A stretch of 64,000 bases of DNA from Musa acuminata AAA Group (Eukaryota; Streptophyta; Magnoliopsida; Zingiberales; Musaceae). Both the position numbers and the translations under genes were made by a program. The notes under the pieces were generated by a model, which made no database searches, had not been told where the DNA came from, and saw only the letters and a list, made by a program, of their open reading frames with translations. Positions 10,910 through 23,587 of the stretch are shown here, one piece after another (the first letter of the stretch is position 1; the number at the start of each line of letters is the position of its first letter). Location: assembly GCF_036884655.1 (NCBI RefSeq), contig NC_088342.1, forward strand, positions 17,547,501-17,611,500, written 5' to 3'.

Positions 10910-12499
10910 TGTTAGGATCGGAGCGGCACTAAGAGGGGGGGGGGGGGGGGTGAATTAGCGCAGCGGATTAAAACTTCGGTTTCGACAAATCTTTCGTACG
11001 ATAAGAATGGAACTTGAAAAGCTAAACTTGAAAGCGTATTCTTAAAGTTGTGCAGCAAAGGTAATAAGGAACTAAAGCATGTAAGAAGGTTTGCAGTAAT
11101 GTAAATAGCAATAATGAAATGCAAACCAGAGATTACGTCGATTTTAGAGTGGTTCGGTCAAATGACCTACATCCACTTGCGAGGCCCCTCTTCGATGAGG
11201 CTCCCACCTTCCACTAGCAAATCTCTTGAAATGGAAGGGCAAATACCCCTCTTACAACCTTTTACAAGCAGTTCAACCTCTTACAAATTTTCAGCAAGAA
11301 AGAATGAGGAGAACTCTAGCAAATTGAAAACAAGAAAGGCAAAGACTCTTCTAAGACTTTTCTCTCAATCACTTGCTGCACAAAAGTTGTATTCTCAGCT
11401 GAGACTTGAGGGGTATTTATAGGCCTCAAGAGGATTCAAATTTGGGCTCCAAAAATTTGAATTCTCTTATGTTCCCGATGCTGGCGGTGCCACCGCCCAG
11501 CCAAGCGGTGCAACCACCCAGCCCAGGAGGTGTCACCGCCCAGCTCTCGGGTGCTGGGCGGTGCCACCGCCCAGCCTAGGCGGTGCCACCGCCTAGGCCA
11601 AATCAGCTCACTGGTTGGGCTCCAAACTTGGCCCAAACCAATCCGAACTCGGGCCCAATTGGCCCCTACTTGGGTTATAGGATTAACACCTAATTCTAAC
11701 CCTAATTAACGTGCTAACTACGAATTTAAAGACGTTTTATAAGCTATTACAAAGTCCGTAAGTCAAGACTTCTTCCGGCGAGCTTCCGGCGAACTTCCGA
11801 CGGTTTTCCGATAAACTCTCGGAAACCATTCTGCGGACTCCCGGCAAGCTCCTAGACTTCACGATTTGATCTTGATGAGTTCCAACGAGCTTCTTCAGCA
11901 ACCTCCGATCTTTCTCGGCGAGCTCCGTGAACTTCCAACGAACCTTCCGGCGAGCTTCCGAAAAACCCTTCGGCAAGCTCCCTACTCATTCTCGGCTAGT
12001 TCCGGCAGCATTCCCAACGAACCTTCGGACTTCCGTCGAACTCTCGAACTCGCAATGAATCCTTCGCGCTTGACTCCAGCACTTTGTTTCGCTTTATGTC
12101 TTCATCGTTATCGTAGTTAATCCTGCACACACAAACCAAAAACTCTACTCCGATCTAGACAATTATTATAAAGCGAATTGACATTCTGTTGCCCGGCACG
12201 TCATTGGTTGGCGCTTCGTCCGATTCTTCGACGCATCGTCCTCTCTTGCGGCTTGTTGCCCAATCAGCGGTTGACCTCCGCAACGCCGATATCCTTCGCG
12301 CAATTCCGCTCTTGGCCCGATGCCCGACGTCCGAAGCCTTCTGCCATCTAATATCCTAACGTGATCTCCTCCGGCGCAACGTCAATTCCTCCTGACTTAA
12401 TTATCTAATCCTGATCGAGTAGACCTGCATCACTCAAAATGCAGTTAAACATAAACATAATTATCAATTGGTTTCATCATCAAAATACGAGATTCAACA
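10910..12499 (-). repeat. Element G 5' LTR (1590 bp)
   Basis: Partner of 4807-6400. Same termini and internal blocks. The poly-G run near 10936 is longer than in the partner, and the palindromic array near 11500 lacks one short unit present at 5390-5420. Confidence 0.92.
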
Positions 12500-13162
12500 C
12501 TAAGGACAAAGGGAAGAGGAGATTAGATGAAAATTATGACTCTCTACTTTTCGATTCTAATCAACATGCCCTAAAATTTCCATCAATAGAATCTAGATAT
12601 GTTCATAAGGGTAAAGATATTGATTTAGATGAATTAATTGATTTGGAACTTATTCAATGGTTTGCTAATCTAGACATTCTCCCAATCCTTCAAATGAGTG
12701 AACTTATCTATCCTAGACTTGTTAGGCTATTTTACAACAATTTATATGTAGTTGAAGATAAAAGGGTATCTATCTATCTATTAGGACAACATTTACCCAT
12801 TATGGATTGAACCATTTGCAACATCATAGGAATTCTAGTAAAAGAAAGAGGGTGTTATTTTAGAGGACAATGGGATGATGAAACAGTTGGGACTACTTAC
12901 GTTGATGCCTTAGGAACAATTTTTGGCAATCCTAACTTAATGATTCTTCCAAAAAGCTACGAACATTTACTACCTTTAAGCACCAAAATACTTCATCACA
13001 TCTTGATAAGTATAATTCTCCCTAAGTAATATCATCATGATGAAGTAAGTAAAATAGAACTAGGTACCATGTATTGGATTATGAAGAGACATAATAATTA
13101 TTTTGGTTACCTAATCTAACAAAATATGATTGAACTATCAAAAAAGGACATGATGCTTTCAT
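12500..13162 (+). pseudogene. Second ORF of F, middle fragment, PF20167-like
   Basis: Continues the frame begun at 4783. It reads DKGKRR and a conserved-looking stretch with YPRLVRLFYNNL, a pattern I associate with the 'putative plant transposon protein' family (PF20167, name Transposase_32). In-frame stops occur at 12808-12810 and about 13027 and 13120, so the gene is dead. The fragment ends at solo LTR H and the frame resumes at about 14426. The biochemical role of the family is not known to me; the family label is from pattern memory, not a search. Confidence 0.65.
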
Positions 13163-14420
13163 TGTTAGGATCGAAGCGGCACTAAGAGAGGGGGTGAATT
13201 AGTGCAGCGGATTAAAACTCGTAAGTTTGAAATCGATTTCGTAAATGTGTAGAGATTTCGATTCGACGAAGGATGACTTAGCTAAAATAGCTCGAGTAAA
13301 GGTAATCAAGAGTAGGGAGATGAAACCTGAACGATTTGCAGCTAAGTAGAGAAATGGTTCAGAAAATTAAACACTCACACATTCAAGGAACACCACGACT
13401 TATAGTGGTTCAGTCAAATGACCTACATCCACTTTCGAAGCCTTCTTCAATGAGGCTCCCAACTTCTACTAGCAAATCACTTTATAGGGAAAGGACCAAA
13501 TACCCTTCTTACAACTTTCTACAAGTGGTTCACACTCTTACATATTTTTTCAAAGAGAAAAAGGGAGGTGAACACTTAAGCTATTGAAAACAAGACTTTG
13601 CTAGAGCTTTTTCTCACTTTCTAACTTCTCAAAAAGGTGTATTCTCTACTAAGAATTGAGGGGTATTTATAGGCCCTAAGAGGATTCAAATTTGGGCTCC
13701 AAATTTGAATTACTTTTGGGTTTCTCGGTGCTGGCGGTGCCACCGCCTGTCAGTGTCTGACACTGACAATGTACTGGCGGTGCCACCATCGAACCTCTTG
13801 GGTTATGGGCGATGCTACTGCCCAGTCTGGTAGTGCCACCGCCTGGACTATTCCAGCTCACTAGTTGGACTCCAAACTTGGCCAAAACCAGTCCAAACTC
13901 GGGCCCAATTGGCCCCTAACCGGGTTATAGGATTAACCCATAATCCTAACCCAAATTAGATACAAACTACGAAATTAAGACATAGCCCTAAGCAAATTTT
14001 AACCGGCAACATCGAGTTTCCTTCCGGCGAGCTTTCCGGCGAACTTCTGGCGGACTTCCGATACACCCTCGGATTTCTTCCGACGGACTCCCAGTAGGCT
14101 CCCGGTCTTGTGGCGAGTTCAACGAGTCTTTGGCAAGTATCTAAACCTTCTCGATGATCTCCGCGAACCTCCGATGATCTTTTCGGCGGACTTATGAAAA
14201 CTTCGGCAAGTCTCCGATTCTTTCTCGGTTGGTTCCGGCAATACTTCCGACGATTCTTCGGACTTTCGGCGAACTCTCGAACACCCATTGAACTTGACTC
14301 CGGTAAACTTACTTTATGTCTTCAAGCTATCATAGTTAATCCTGCACACTTAACTCAATAATATGGATTAGATCAATTAACCCATCAATTGACTTCATAA
14401 TCAAAATCCGAGATTCAACA
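13163..14420 (-). repeat. Solo LTR H (1258 bp)
   Basis: Reverse-oriented LTR, TGTTAGGATCG to GAGATTCAACA, no PBS or internal sequence on either side. Flanks TTCAT (13158-13162) and TCCAT (14421-14425) are a TSD with one mismatch. It is of the short LTR class, lacking the 330-bp head block. The internal region was presumably lost by recombination between two LTRs. Confidence 0.9.
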
Positions 14421-14851
14421 TCCATATGGTGGCTTAATCATAAGACTACTCCATGCCTATGATATTGTCATTCCACCCGAAGAAGAAGTTATAAAACTAG
14501 ATAGATTTAGTATTATAAATAGAAATATACTTCGACGGATGAGATGCATATTCAGAAATGGTATATGGACTAGACTGCCTAGAAGGACTGATCCCCTCCA
14601 ACCTAAACCAAAACCTAAAACACCAATTTTTAGAGGTAATCAATCTCCTCTAACTAGTCCCTTTGAGAAATCACTTCCAGTAGAGCAAGCACCCCCCTCA
14701 TCTATCGATGACATAGGGACTCAGATGAATCATTTTGAACAACGACAAGATCGACTTGAACAATGCCAAGATCAAAATCTTAACTGAGTTACAGCAAATT
14801 CACCGACAGTTTAATACTTTGTTTAGACATTTTAACTTACCACCACCTTAA
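14421..14851 (+). pseudogene. Second ORF of F, last fragment, PF20167-like
   Basis: Resumes with HPYGGLIIRLLHAYDI after the TSD of H. A Pro-rich linker follows (14600-14710) and then a Gln/Glu-rich segment that could form a coiled coil (EQRQDRLEQ). The listed frame stops at 14785-14787, but a one-base shift near 14780 leads into QQIHRQFNTLFRHF and a stop at 14849-14851, which looks like the original C-terminus. Together the three fragments give a protein of about 370 codons before decay. Confidence 0.6.
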
Positions 14852-16364
14852 TGAGTAGTGGATGAAATCTCTCTAATGTATTATGCTTACTTTTATGTTG
14901 TAATCTTATGTTGATTACCTTGCTGTTTGTAATCTTGAAATGCTGCTTAGTTTGATGCAAAAAAATTGTTATGATCTCATTTATGTTGTAATATTATGTT
15001 GCCTACTTTGATGGTGAAATTCTATGCTTACTTTGATGAATGTATCACTCTAAGAATTAGACTTGATAAATATTTTAACTAAATAAATTCCTTGATACAT
15101 TCAACTTTTGGCATTTATAACCTGACGCATTATTTGATGATCATTTGTGAAGTTAGGAATGTTAATTTGTCCAAATGTATGAATTTGATGTATATCTTTT
15201 CTGGACTATCTTTTTGTATTTCATAAATGGAGCTTTCATGAACTTATTTCATTTTTATCTTCCTTGGTATCAAGTTTACTCCATACCCTTGCTCCATCAC
15301 TTAATGATTTTTGATATATTTAATCACTTCATGGATTTCATTGACAAATACATCTCTCACAAGTTTATCTCTTGTGAATTTTTTTTTGAGAAATTGATTT
15401 AACTTATGAATTTCTTTTTTATATGATGCTTCTTAGTCTTCTCATGAAAGATGAATTTTATAAATGTATATCTTGATCTTTGAAAGATAAATTTTTAGTA
15501 TGAGATGAATACTTGCAAGAGTAAGGAGTTGATTTCACTTGAATATCTTGATCCTAACAATTGGAGTTGATTTGATTTCACATGAATATCTTGATCCTAA
15601 CAATTGGAGTTAATTTGATTTCACATAAATATCTTGATCCTTATGAAAATTGAAGCATGATTTAATGAAACTCTACTATCATTTTTAACTTGATTCAAAT
15701 CATTTCACAAAGTTGGTTCTTAATAGATTTCTCCTTACTTTCCTTCTTCATACAAAGTTTTGATGATAAAAAAGGGGGGAGAAGTTGATAGAAGCTATCT
15801 CTTTAAATGTTTATAACTTTTACTGTGAGAACTTTTGAATGATATGATTGATATCGTCAAATACAAATTGAAATGTGGCATGAATTTTTACCACACTTGC
15901 ATTATTAATTGTTCTCCTTTTTGTTGATGACATAGGGGGAGAAATAATACCAAAATTTGGTAAATTGATGACAAATGTATGCAATGCATTTCATCATATA
16001 TACTTAAAATATTTGCTTGATAAATTTCTTTCATTATGATAAGATATCGAGAGCTTAACTTATAATTTTACAATGGATATCTTATCATAGAATGATGAAT
16101 TGCTATCTTTATCATCTTTCATATTTGAAATATCATACTTGAAAATGGATGTCATGCCCTGGCATCATATTTTGAGAATGTTAGATCATGATAGGAATCA
16201 AGATGTGCATGTTGATAAGTTTAATGAATTTAACTTATCGGTTTGATTCTTGAATTCAAAGGCCTTGAATTCAAGAATGTCTTTTCTCAAGTATGACATA
16301 TAGATAGGGAGAGTTAAGTTTAACTCCGTCATCAATCGATTATCATAATAAAAAAGGGAGAGAT
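14852..16364 (+). other. Element F 3' non-coding tract
   Basis: AT-rich tract with PPT-like copies at about 15767-15783 and 15940-15950 and the terminal PPT at 16350-16364. It contains a three-copy tandem repeat (15526-15650) discussed separately. The 12-20 kb homologue in A (18890-17654, reverse) shares several phrases with it, so it is the normal post-pol tail of this lineage. No frame of note; 15175-15402 is an open frame without recognisable content. Confidence 0.65.
15526..15650 (+). repeat. Three-copy tandem repeat, unit about 43 bp
   Basis: Units share GATTTCAC, ATGAATATCTTGATCC and, in the first two, TAACAATTGGAGTT. The piece CTTGATCCTAACAATTGG is identical to the LTR/PBS junction of F at 1989-2006. 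The third copy instead continues TTATG. Confidence 0.85.
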
Positions 16365-17648
16365 TATTGAATCTCAGATTTTAATGATGAAGTCAATTGT
16401 AATTTGTTTGATCTAATCTATATGTTGAGAAAAGTGTGTAGTATTAACTACGATAGTAGTAAGACATAAAGCAGGTATTGTGTCGTAATCAAGATCGAGA
16501 TCACGTTGGGAGTTTGAGAGTTCGTTGAAAGTCCGGACGTTCGTCGGAAGTTCTGCCAGAACCAACCGAGAAGTCTAGGAGCTTGTCAAAGAAGCTCGTC
16601 AGAACTTGCCAAGAAGATCGTCTAAAGTCTAGGAGCTTACCGAGAGTCTGCAGGAGCATTGCCGAGAGTTCGTCGGATGTTCATCGGAAGTACGTCGGAA
16701 GCTCGTCGGAAGAGCAATTGACGCACCAGAATAAGAAGAGCTGTGATCATGTCTTAATTATCGTAGTTAGAGTATAAATTATGTTAAGATTGGGAGGTAA
16801 TCCCACTAACTTAATTAGGAAACAACTGGGCCCTTAACAGGGCTGATTTAGGCTGGATTGAACAGCCCAATCAGCCCCTGAAAATATGGTCAATGGTGGC
16901 ACCGCCTAGAAGACCCAGTCTCCTAAGTGGTCTGGGCGGTGGTATCGCCAGAGCTCGGTCTCCGAGCTTTGTTAAGTGATGGTACCACCTAGACTGAGCG
17001 GTAGTACCGCCTAGTGTCAGGTGTCAAGCAGTGGTACCGCCCAATAATGGCAGTAGTACCGCTAGGACCCCAAAAATACGAGATTAGACACTTTTTGGCT
17101 CCATTTTTAAAGCCATTAGGGCCTATAAAAACTCCACCCTTTTCTGCATGAAAGGGCACGAAAACATTGAGATAATCTTGAGTTGTTGGGGTGTAAAAGT
17201 GTTGTAAACAAGTGCTAGAGTCCTCCTCCTCCCTTTCTATGTTTTGAGATCATTCAAGAGAGGTGTGAGACTTGTAAGGGTTCTCTCCTAAACTTGTGAA
17301 AAGGGGAAAGTGCTGTAAAAGGTGGTTGGTCTTCACCTATTGAAGGAATGCCTTTAGTCGATGCCGGAGACCTCGTCCGAGGAGGAATCCGAAAGTGGAT
17401 GTCGGTCACATTGACCGAACCACTCAAAATTCTAGTTTGCTTTTCATTAGTGCAATTTACTTTAACAGCAAATCATTTCATAACAAACTGCTTTTCCTCC
17501 TCATCTTGCTTATGCTCTCATATGTTTCAAGTTGCTATCCTTCCGATTCGGTTTTCATTGAATGTACAAAATATTTTATATAAAAATCGAAGAATTTTTC
17601 ACTACACTAATTCACCCCCTCCTCTTATTGCCGCTCTTGATCCTAACA
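16365..17648 (+). repeat. Element F 3' LTR (1284 bp)
   Basis: Starts TATTGAATCTCAG (terminal G changed to A) behind the tract AAAAAAGGGAGAGAT and ends GATCCTAACA. No PBS follows; instead the TSD AAGTT. Compared with the 5' LTR it lacks part of the palindromic U3 cluster and its terminal hairpin is decayed (ACACTAA against TTATTGC). Confidence 0.9.
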
Positions 17649-17653
17649 AAGTT

Positions 17654-18897
17654 AAGTTCATTTAAACTTATCAACATGCATATCATGATACTTGTCATGA
17701 TATGCCAACCGCAAAATATGATGTCACGTATTTATCAATAAAAATGATGTCAAGGCATAACATACATTTTCAAATCCAATGATAATCATCATTGATATGA
17801 ATTTCGAATATGAAATTTAGCAAGATAGCAAGTCATCATTCTATGACAAGATGGCAAGTTATCAAATTGTAAAATAGCAAGTTAAGCTCATAATATCTTG
17901 TAATGAAACATTTCAAGCATTTATGATAAGCATATAATCATATAAGCATTTTAAACGTTTCAAGCTTATACGATGTTTTACACTCTTTGTTTTGATATGT
18001 TTCAAATGATAAGCACATAAGCATTTATCATAAGATACATTGCATATATTATCATCAAATTATTATATTTTGGTATTATTTCACCCCCTTTGTCAACAAC
18101 AAAAAAGAGAACAATTCAACAATGCAAGTGTGGTAAAAATTCATGCTGCATTTCAATTTGTATTTGATGATACCAATCATATTTCAAGCATTCATGACAT
18201 GGTATCATTCAAAAGTTCTTAACATTTAAAAGTTATAAATGTTAAAGAGATAGCTAGTACCAACTTCTCTCCCTTTGTCATCAAAACTTTGCATAAAGAA
18301 GGAAAGCAAGGAGGAAATCCATTAAGAACCAACTTTGTGAAATCAAAAACACTAAATAAGTTTCATTAAAACATGCTTTAATCAAAGAGAAGGGATTCGT
18401 GAAAAGATCATACGAAATCAAATCCCCATTCTTGCAAGTGATTATCACGTACTAAAATTTATCTCTCAAGGATCAAGATATTCATGTGAAATCAAATCCT
18501 CACTCTTGCAAGTTATCATCTCATACTAAAAAATTCATAAAAATTCTTCCTTCATTAAGAAAGAATTCATGTGAAAGAATCATCATACAAAGAATAAAAG
18601 AAATTCCATGAATAAACCTTCATAATGAGAGGAGCATCACATCAAATTCATTTCTCATTAAAAATTCATAAGAATAAAATCCGTAAGAGATGTATATGTC
18701 AATGAATTCCATATATCAAACATTGATGGAGAAAGGGTATGGAGTAAACTTGATACCAAGGAAGATAAAAACGAAATAGAGTTATGAAAGCCCCATTCAT
18801 AAAATACATTAAGAGAAGAATAGTTCGAAAAAGAAATACAATAAATTCATGCATTCGGACAATTTAACATGCCTATTTCTCTTCTAATGAAATCAAA
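17654..18897 (-). other. Element A 3' non-coding tract, main part
   Basis: Lies between the end of RNase H and the F insertion. AT-rich, with PPT-like copies (reverse) at about 18083-18100 and 18269-18283. No envelope-like frame is visible, in contrast to some Sireviruses. Confidence 0.7.
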
Positions 18898-21800
18898 TTA
18901 TTCTTCAATTAAGGGTTTTGTAAAGATATCGGCCAATTTATGCTTCGTATTAATGAATTCTAATATTATATCATGATTATTAACATGATCTCTTATGAAA
19001 TGATACCTAATGTCAATATGTTTAGTTCTAGAGTGTTGAATAGGATTTTTCGTTAAGCATATTACACTTGTGTTATCACATTTTATAGAAATATTCTTAA
19101 GATAAATTATATAATCTTCTAATATGTTTTTCATCCATACGACTTGTGCACAACATGCACTAGCTACAATATATTCGGCTTCGGTTGTGGATAATGTAAT
19201 CGAGTTTTTCTTAGAAGACCAAGAGACAAGTGCCTGACCTAAGAATTGACATATTCCGGATGTGTTTTTTTCTATTTAATCTATATCCACTGAAATCCGC
19301 CTCAGTATAAGCAATTAACTCAAGATTTTCATATTTTGGATACTATAATCCTAGATTAGTGGTTCCTTTAAGATATCTAAATTTTTTTTTAACTGCTTTA
19401 ATATAAGATAGCTTATGATTAGATTGAAACCTAGCACAAAATCCTATGCTAAACATAATATTCGGTCTTGTTGCGGTGAGATATAGTAAACTACCTATCA
19501 TACCTCTATAAGCTTTTTGATCAAATCTTTCTCTACTTTCGTCAATGTCTAACTTAGTGGAGGTACTCATAGGAGTATTGATAGTCTTTGAGCTATCCAT
19601 ATTAAACCGTTTTAGCAAGTCTAATACATATTTTGTTTGACTAAGAAAAGTACCATTACTAAGTTGTTTGATATGTAAGCCTAAAAAGAATGTTAGGTCA
19701 CCCATTAGACTCATTTCAAACTCTTGACTCATGCTTTTGGCAAACGATTCACATAATGATTCATTTGTAGAACCAAAAATAATATCATCAACATAAATTT
19801 GAACAATTAGAAAATTATTTTCAAAATTTTTGATAAATAATGTAGTATCAACCTTGCCTTTAGAGAAATTATTTTGAATAAAAAAAGACCTAAGTCTCTC
19901 ATATGAAGCCTGTGGGGCTTGTTTTAAACCATAGAGAGCTTTAGTTAATTTACACATGATTGGAGAACTTATCATTTTCAAATCCGGGAGGTTGTTCAAC
20001 ATAAACTTCTTCTGAAATAAAGCCATTAAGAAAAGCACTTTTAACATCCATTTGAAACAACTTAAAATTATTACTACTAGCATAGGCAAGGAGCATCCTT
20101 ATGGCTTCTAATCGTGCCACAAGAGTGAAGGTTTCTTCATAATCGATACATTCTTCTTAGTTGAAACCTTTGGCTACTAATCTAGCCTTGTTTCTAACCA
20201 CAACACCAAATTTATCTTGCTTGTTTCTAAAGACCCATTTAGTACCAATAACTAAATAGCCTAGAAACAAGCTTCTACACCTCATTTCTCTCAAATTAAT
20301 TCAACTCTTCTTGTATTGCGATAACCCATAAATCATCTTTCAATGCCTCGTCAATGCATTTAGGTTCAATTTGGAAGAGAAAAGCGGCATTGGCATAAAA
20401 ATTCTTAAGAGAAGAATGAGTTTGAACCCCTTTTAATGTGTCTTCTATAATTAGCTCCTTAGGATGAGCATCTACATACTTCCATTCCTTGGGTAAGGAT
20501 GTTTCGAAAGAAGATGCATCCAAGTTGCTAGATGGAGAAGGGGTTTTATTTAAATTTAAAGCATCAAAATTAACATCATCATCAAGATCAATTTTCTTAA
20601 CTTTGAAAACTTCATTAAAAATAACATGAATTGACTCTTCTATAACTCAAGTTCTTTTATTAAAAATACGAAAGGCCTTAGAGATAGAAGGATAGTGAAG
20701 AAAAATTCCTTCATCGGATTTTGTATCAAATTTACCTAAGGCATCTTTTTCATTCAAGATAAAGCATTTAGATCTGAAAACTTTAAAATATGAAATATCG
20801 GGTTTTTTATTATTCCACAATTCATAAGAAGTTTTGGAAAGTAATGGTCTTACTATAACCCTATTTATGATATAGCATGCCGTATTAACGGCTTCGGCCC
20901 AAAAATATTTGGGTAGGCTATATTCGTTCAACATGGTTCTTGTCATTTCTTATAAATTTCTATTTTTTCTTTTTACTACTCTATTTTGTTGAGGATTTCT
21001 TAGAGTAAAGAAATTATGATTGTATCCATTAGATTTATAAAAATTTTAGAAATTATGGTTTTGAAATTTACCACCGTGATCACTCCGAATTGATAAAATT
21101 ACAAAACCCTTTTCATTTTGAAAAGTTTACAAAACTTAGAGAAATATCTAAAGCAATCACTTTAGTGTGCTAAAAAGTAAGTCCATATGTATCTACTATA
21201 ATAATCTATGATGATAAATGCATATTTAATATCTCCTATGCTTGATGTAGCAATTGGTTTGAACAAGTCCATATGGATTAATTGCAATGGTCTAGAGGTG
21301 CTTATTTGGTTCTTTGGTTTAAAGCTATATTTTATTTGTTTTCCTAGTTGACATGCATCACACACATTATCTTTGACGAACTTAATGTGAGGAATTCCTT
21401 TTATAAGTTCTTTAGATGAAATTTGAGAGATTAGTTTCATGCTAGCATAACCTAATCTCCTATACTAAAGCCAAGCATCGTCATTTAAAATCGAAAAATA
21501 TATTTCATTACAAAGATCTTCAATGTCGATAGTGTATACATTATTTTATTTTAGGACAATCACAGATGTGTTTTTGTGTGATTTTTCAATGATACAAGCA
21601 TTCAATTCAAATCTAACAATATATCCTTTATCACACAATTGACTAATGCTCAAAAGGTTATGCTTTAAGCCATCAACCAATAACACATCTTTAATAAAAA
21701 GGTTGGATTTGTTACCTATGGTTCCTTAGCCAATGATTTTACCCTTATTGTTGTCTCTGAAGGTGATATATCCTTCGTCTAGGCTAATAAACTTAGAGAA

Positions 21801-22088
21801 TTGAGATGAATCTTCGGTCATATGCCTTAGCATCCACTATCAAGGTACCATCTCTTGCTTCTAGCTTGTGATGGTATATTTTTCTATAAAGAGATATGAT
21901 TTTTAGGTACCCATTTTACCTTGGGTGCCTAAAAAATTGATCGGCTTAACTTATCATTTTGCATTGAGTTCTTTACAGCTCCTTTAGGAACCCAAATCAA
22001 TTAATGTGATCTACACCTCTTAAATGGACAATGATAAGCTTCATGCCTAAATTGACAACAAAAGTTACATTTGTTTCGAGGTGAAACA
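18898..22088 (-). pseudogene. pol: Element A gag end and pol, degenerate (PR, IN, RT, RNase H)
   Basis: Read right to left. A CCHC knuckle (CNFCCQFRHEAYHC) lies near 22030-22070. The protease site DSGC is at 21841-21830 and is followed at once by a stop. Integrase: CX2C of the zinc domain (CDACQLGK) and first Asp (HMDLF) in 21440-21162, second Asp in IRSDHGG near 21090, and the third catalytic residue changed (VVKRKNR, where the family has E for the first K) near 20965. The IN-RT linker is at 20523-20296. RT is mostly in 20089-19343 with YVDD at 19795-19784. RNase H keeps TEAEY near 19175 and ends at 18898 (KPLIEE). Many stops and shifts separate the pieces. The gag part is interrupted at 22088 by element C; TSD AAACA. 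Confidence 0.92.
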
Positions 22089-23587
22089 TGTTGAATATCG
22101 TATTTTGATGATGAAACCAATTGAAAAGTATTTATGATTTGATCTGTGTTTTGAGTGATACAGGATGCTTCGATCAGGATGAGACAATTAAAGCAGAAAG
22201 AATCATGTTGGGCCGGAGGAAAATATGTCAGAAGATTGAACGTCGAGCCGAAGGATCAGTCGACATATCGACAGAAGGCTTTGGGCCATGGATTTGGGCA
22301 TTGGGCCAAGAAGAGCGGATATTGCACCAAGGATATCGGAGTTGCAAAGATTAACTGGCCGATTGGGCAATAGGTCGTAAGAGAGGATGATGCGCCGAAG
22401 AATCAAACGAAACATCGATGGACCAATGACATGTCAGACAACATGATTCATGCTTAGTAATAATTATCTAGATCGAAGTGTATTTTACATATGCAGGATT
22501 AAGTATGATAGCAAGGCATGATGCAAAATGAAGTCTCGGAGTCAAGGACGTGATTTCGTTGGGAGTTCGAGAGTTCGTCGGAAGTCCAAACGTTCGTTGG
22601 AAGTTCTACAGGAACCAGTCGAGAAGTCCAAGAGCTTGTAGGAAGAAGCTCGTCAGAACTTGCCAAGAAGATCATCATGAAGTCTAGGAGCTTGTCGAAA
22701 GTCCATTGGAACATTGCTAGGAGATCATCGGAAGTTCACCGGAAGATCGCCGGAAGAAACCAAGACCTAGGGACTTATTTCGCTTGAGTATGCCTTAGAT
22801 TTTGTAGTTAGCACATAATTAGGATTGGATTTAGGCCAACCCAATTAGGGGCCAGTTGGGCCCATGTAAGGATTGTGTTAGGCCCAATGAAAGGCCCAAA
22901 CAGTGACCCAAGTGGTGGCACCGTCGTGGCACAGTCTCCGAGACTATGTCAAGCGGTGGTACCGTCAGTCTAGGTGGTGATACCACCCAAACACAGCCTC
23001 CGAGAGGCTACAGGCAGTGGAACCACCAGTCTGGGCGGTGGTACCGCCCAACACAGCCTCCTAGGCAGTGATACCGTTAGATTGGGCGGTGGTACCGCCT
23101 AATGCAGTGTTAGTGTCAGACTGACGCTAGCGGTGGTACCGCCCAACGCAGGCGGTGGTACCACCCGAACCCAGGAAATCCAGGATGAGATATTTTTAGG
23201 CTTCATGTTTAAATCAACTTAAGGCCTATAAATACCCCTCTCATCCTTGGTTAAACAACACAAGTATTGAGAGTAAAAAGGAAAGAAACTCTGTTGTAAT
23301 CTTGTGTGAAACTCCTCTCAAAGTTCTAAGTGTTGGAATAGTTTGAGAGAGGAGTGAGTGGGGGTGTAAGGGTTATCTCCTAAACCTGGTAAAAGGAGAA
23401 AGAGCTGTAAGAAGGAGGTTGATCTTTGCCTATAAAGAAAGATCGATAGTGGGTGCCGATAGCCTCGATGGAAGAGGAATCGATGGAGTGGATGTAGGTC
23501 ACGACGACTGAACCACTATAAAATCGGTGTGTTCTTCTCTGGTTTGCATTTCTATATTTAAGCAATTTGCTTTACTGCAAACCTCTT
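22089..23587 (+). repeat. Element C 5' LTR, first part
   Basis: Starts TGTTGAATATCG. Contains the 330-bp head block (about 22160-22495), the CCGGAAG-rich block, a palindromic GGTGGTACCGCC cluster (about 22910-23165) and a TATA box at about 23225. Broken at 23587 by element B, TSD CTCTT. Confidence 0.9.

Larger units (their letters stand above)
4807..12499 (-). mobile_element. Element G: TR-GAG-like non-autonomous LTR element
   Basis: Minus-strand element of 7.7 kb inserted in the second ORF of F. It has a 5' LTR at 10910-12499, PBS 10896-10907, one gag gene 9930-10859, a long AT-rich 3' tract with several PPT copies, a final PPT at 6401-6416 and a 3' LTR at 4807-6400. No protease, integrase, RT or RNase H is present, so mobility would depend on a helper copia element. 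The two LTRs agree almost everywhere I compared them, apart from a poly-G length difference and a short difference in the U3 repeats, so the insertion is fairly young. This fits the class described in plants as terminal-repeat retrotransposons with a GAG domain. Confidence 0.92.
625..17648 (+). mobile_element. Element F: copia-type element with gag remnant and a second, PF20167-like ORF
   Basis: Complete insertion in A with perfect 5-bp TSD AAGTT (620-624, 17649-17653). Layout: 5' LTR 625-2001, PBS 2004-2015, broken gag and protease start to about 3780, non-coding tract, a U3-like array with TATA box (4316-4782), a broken second ORF from 4783, 3' non-coding tract to 16364, 3' LTR 16365-17648. 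It is itself interrupted by element G (4807-12499) and solo LTR H (13163-14420), leaving about 8 kb of its own sequence. No integrase, reverse transcriptase or RNase H is visible, so it would need enzymes from a helper such as A. LTR copies differ clearly from each other, so the insertion is not recent. Confidence 0.9.

Noticed and set aside
12439..12504. N-terminal extension of the PF20167-like frame into the G LTR
   Set aside because: The extra codons before about 12505 are LTR sequence; the true start is at 4783, on the other side of the insertion.
17654..18897. Envelope-like ORF behind pol of element A
   Set aside because: No frame longer than about 60 codons and no membrane segments in a plausible position; the tract looks non-coding.
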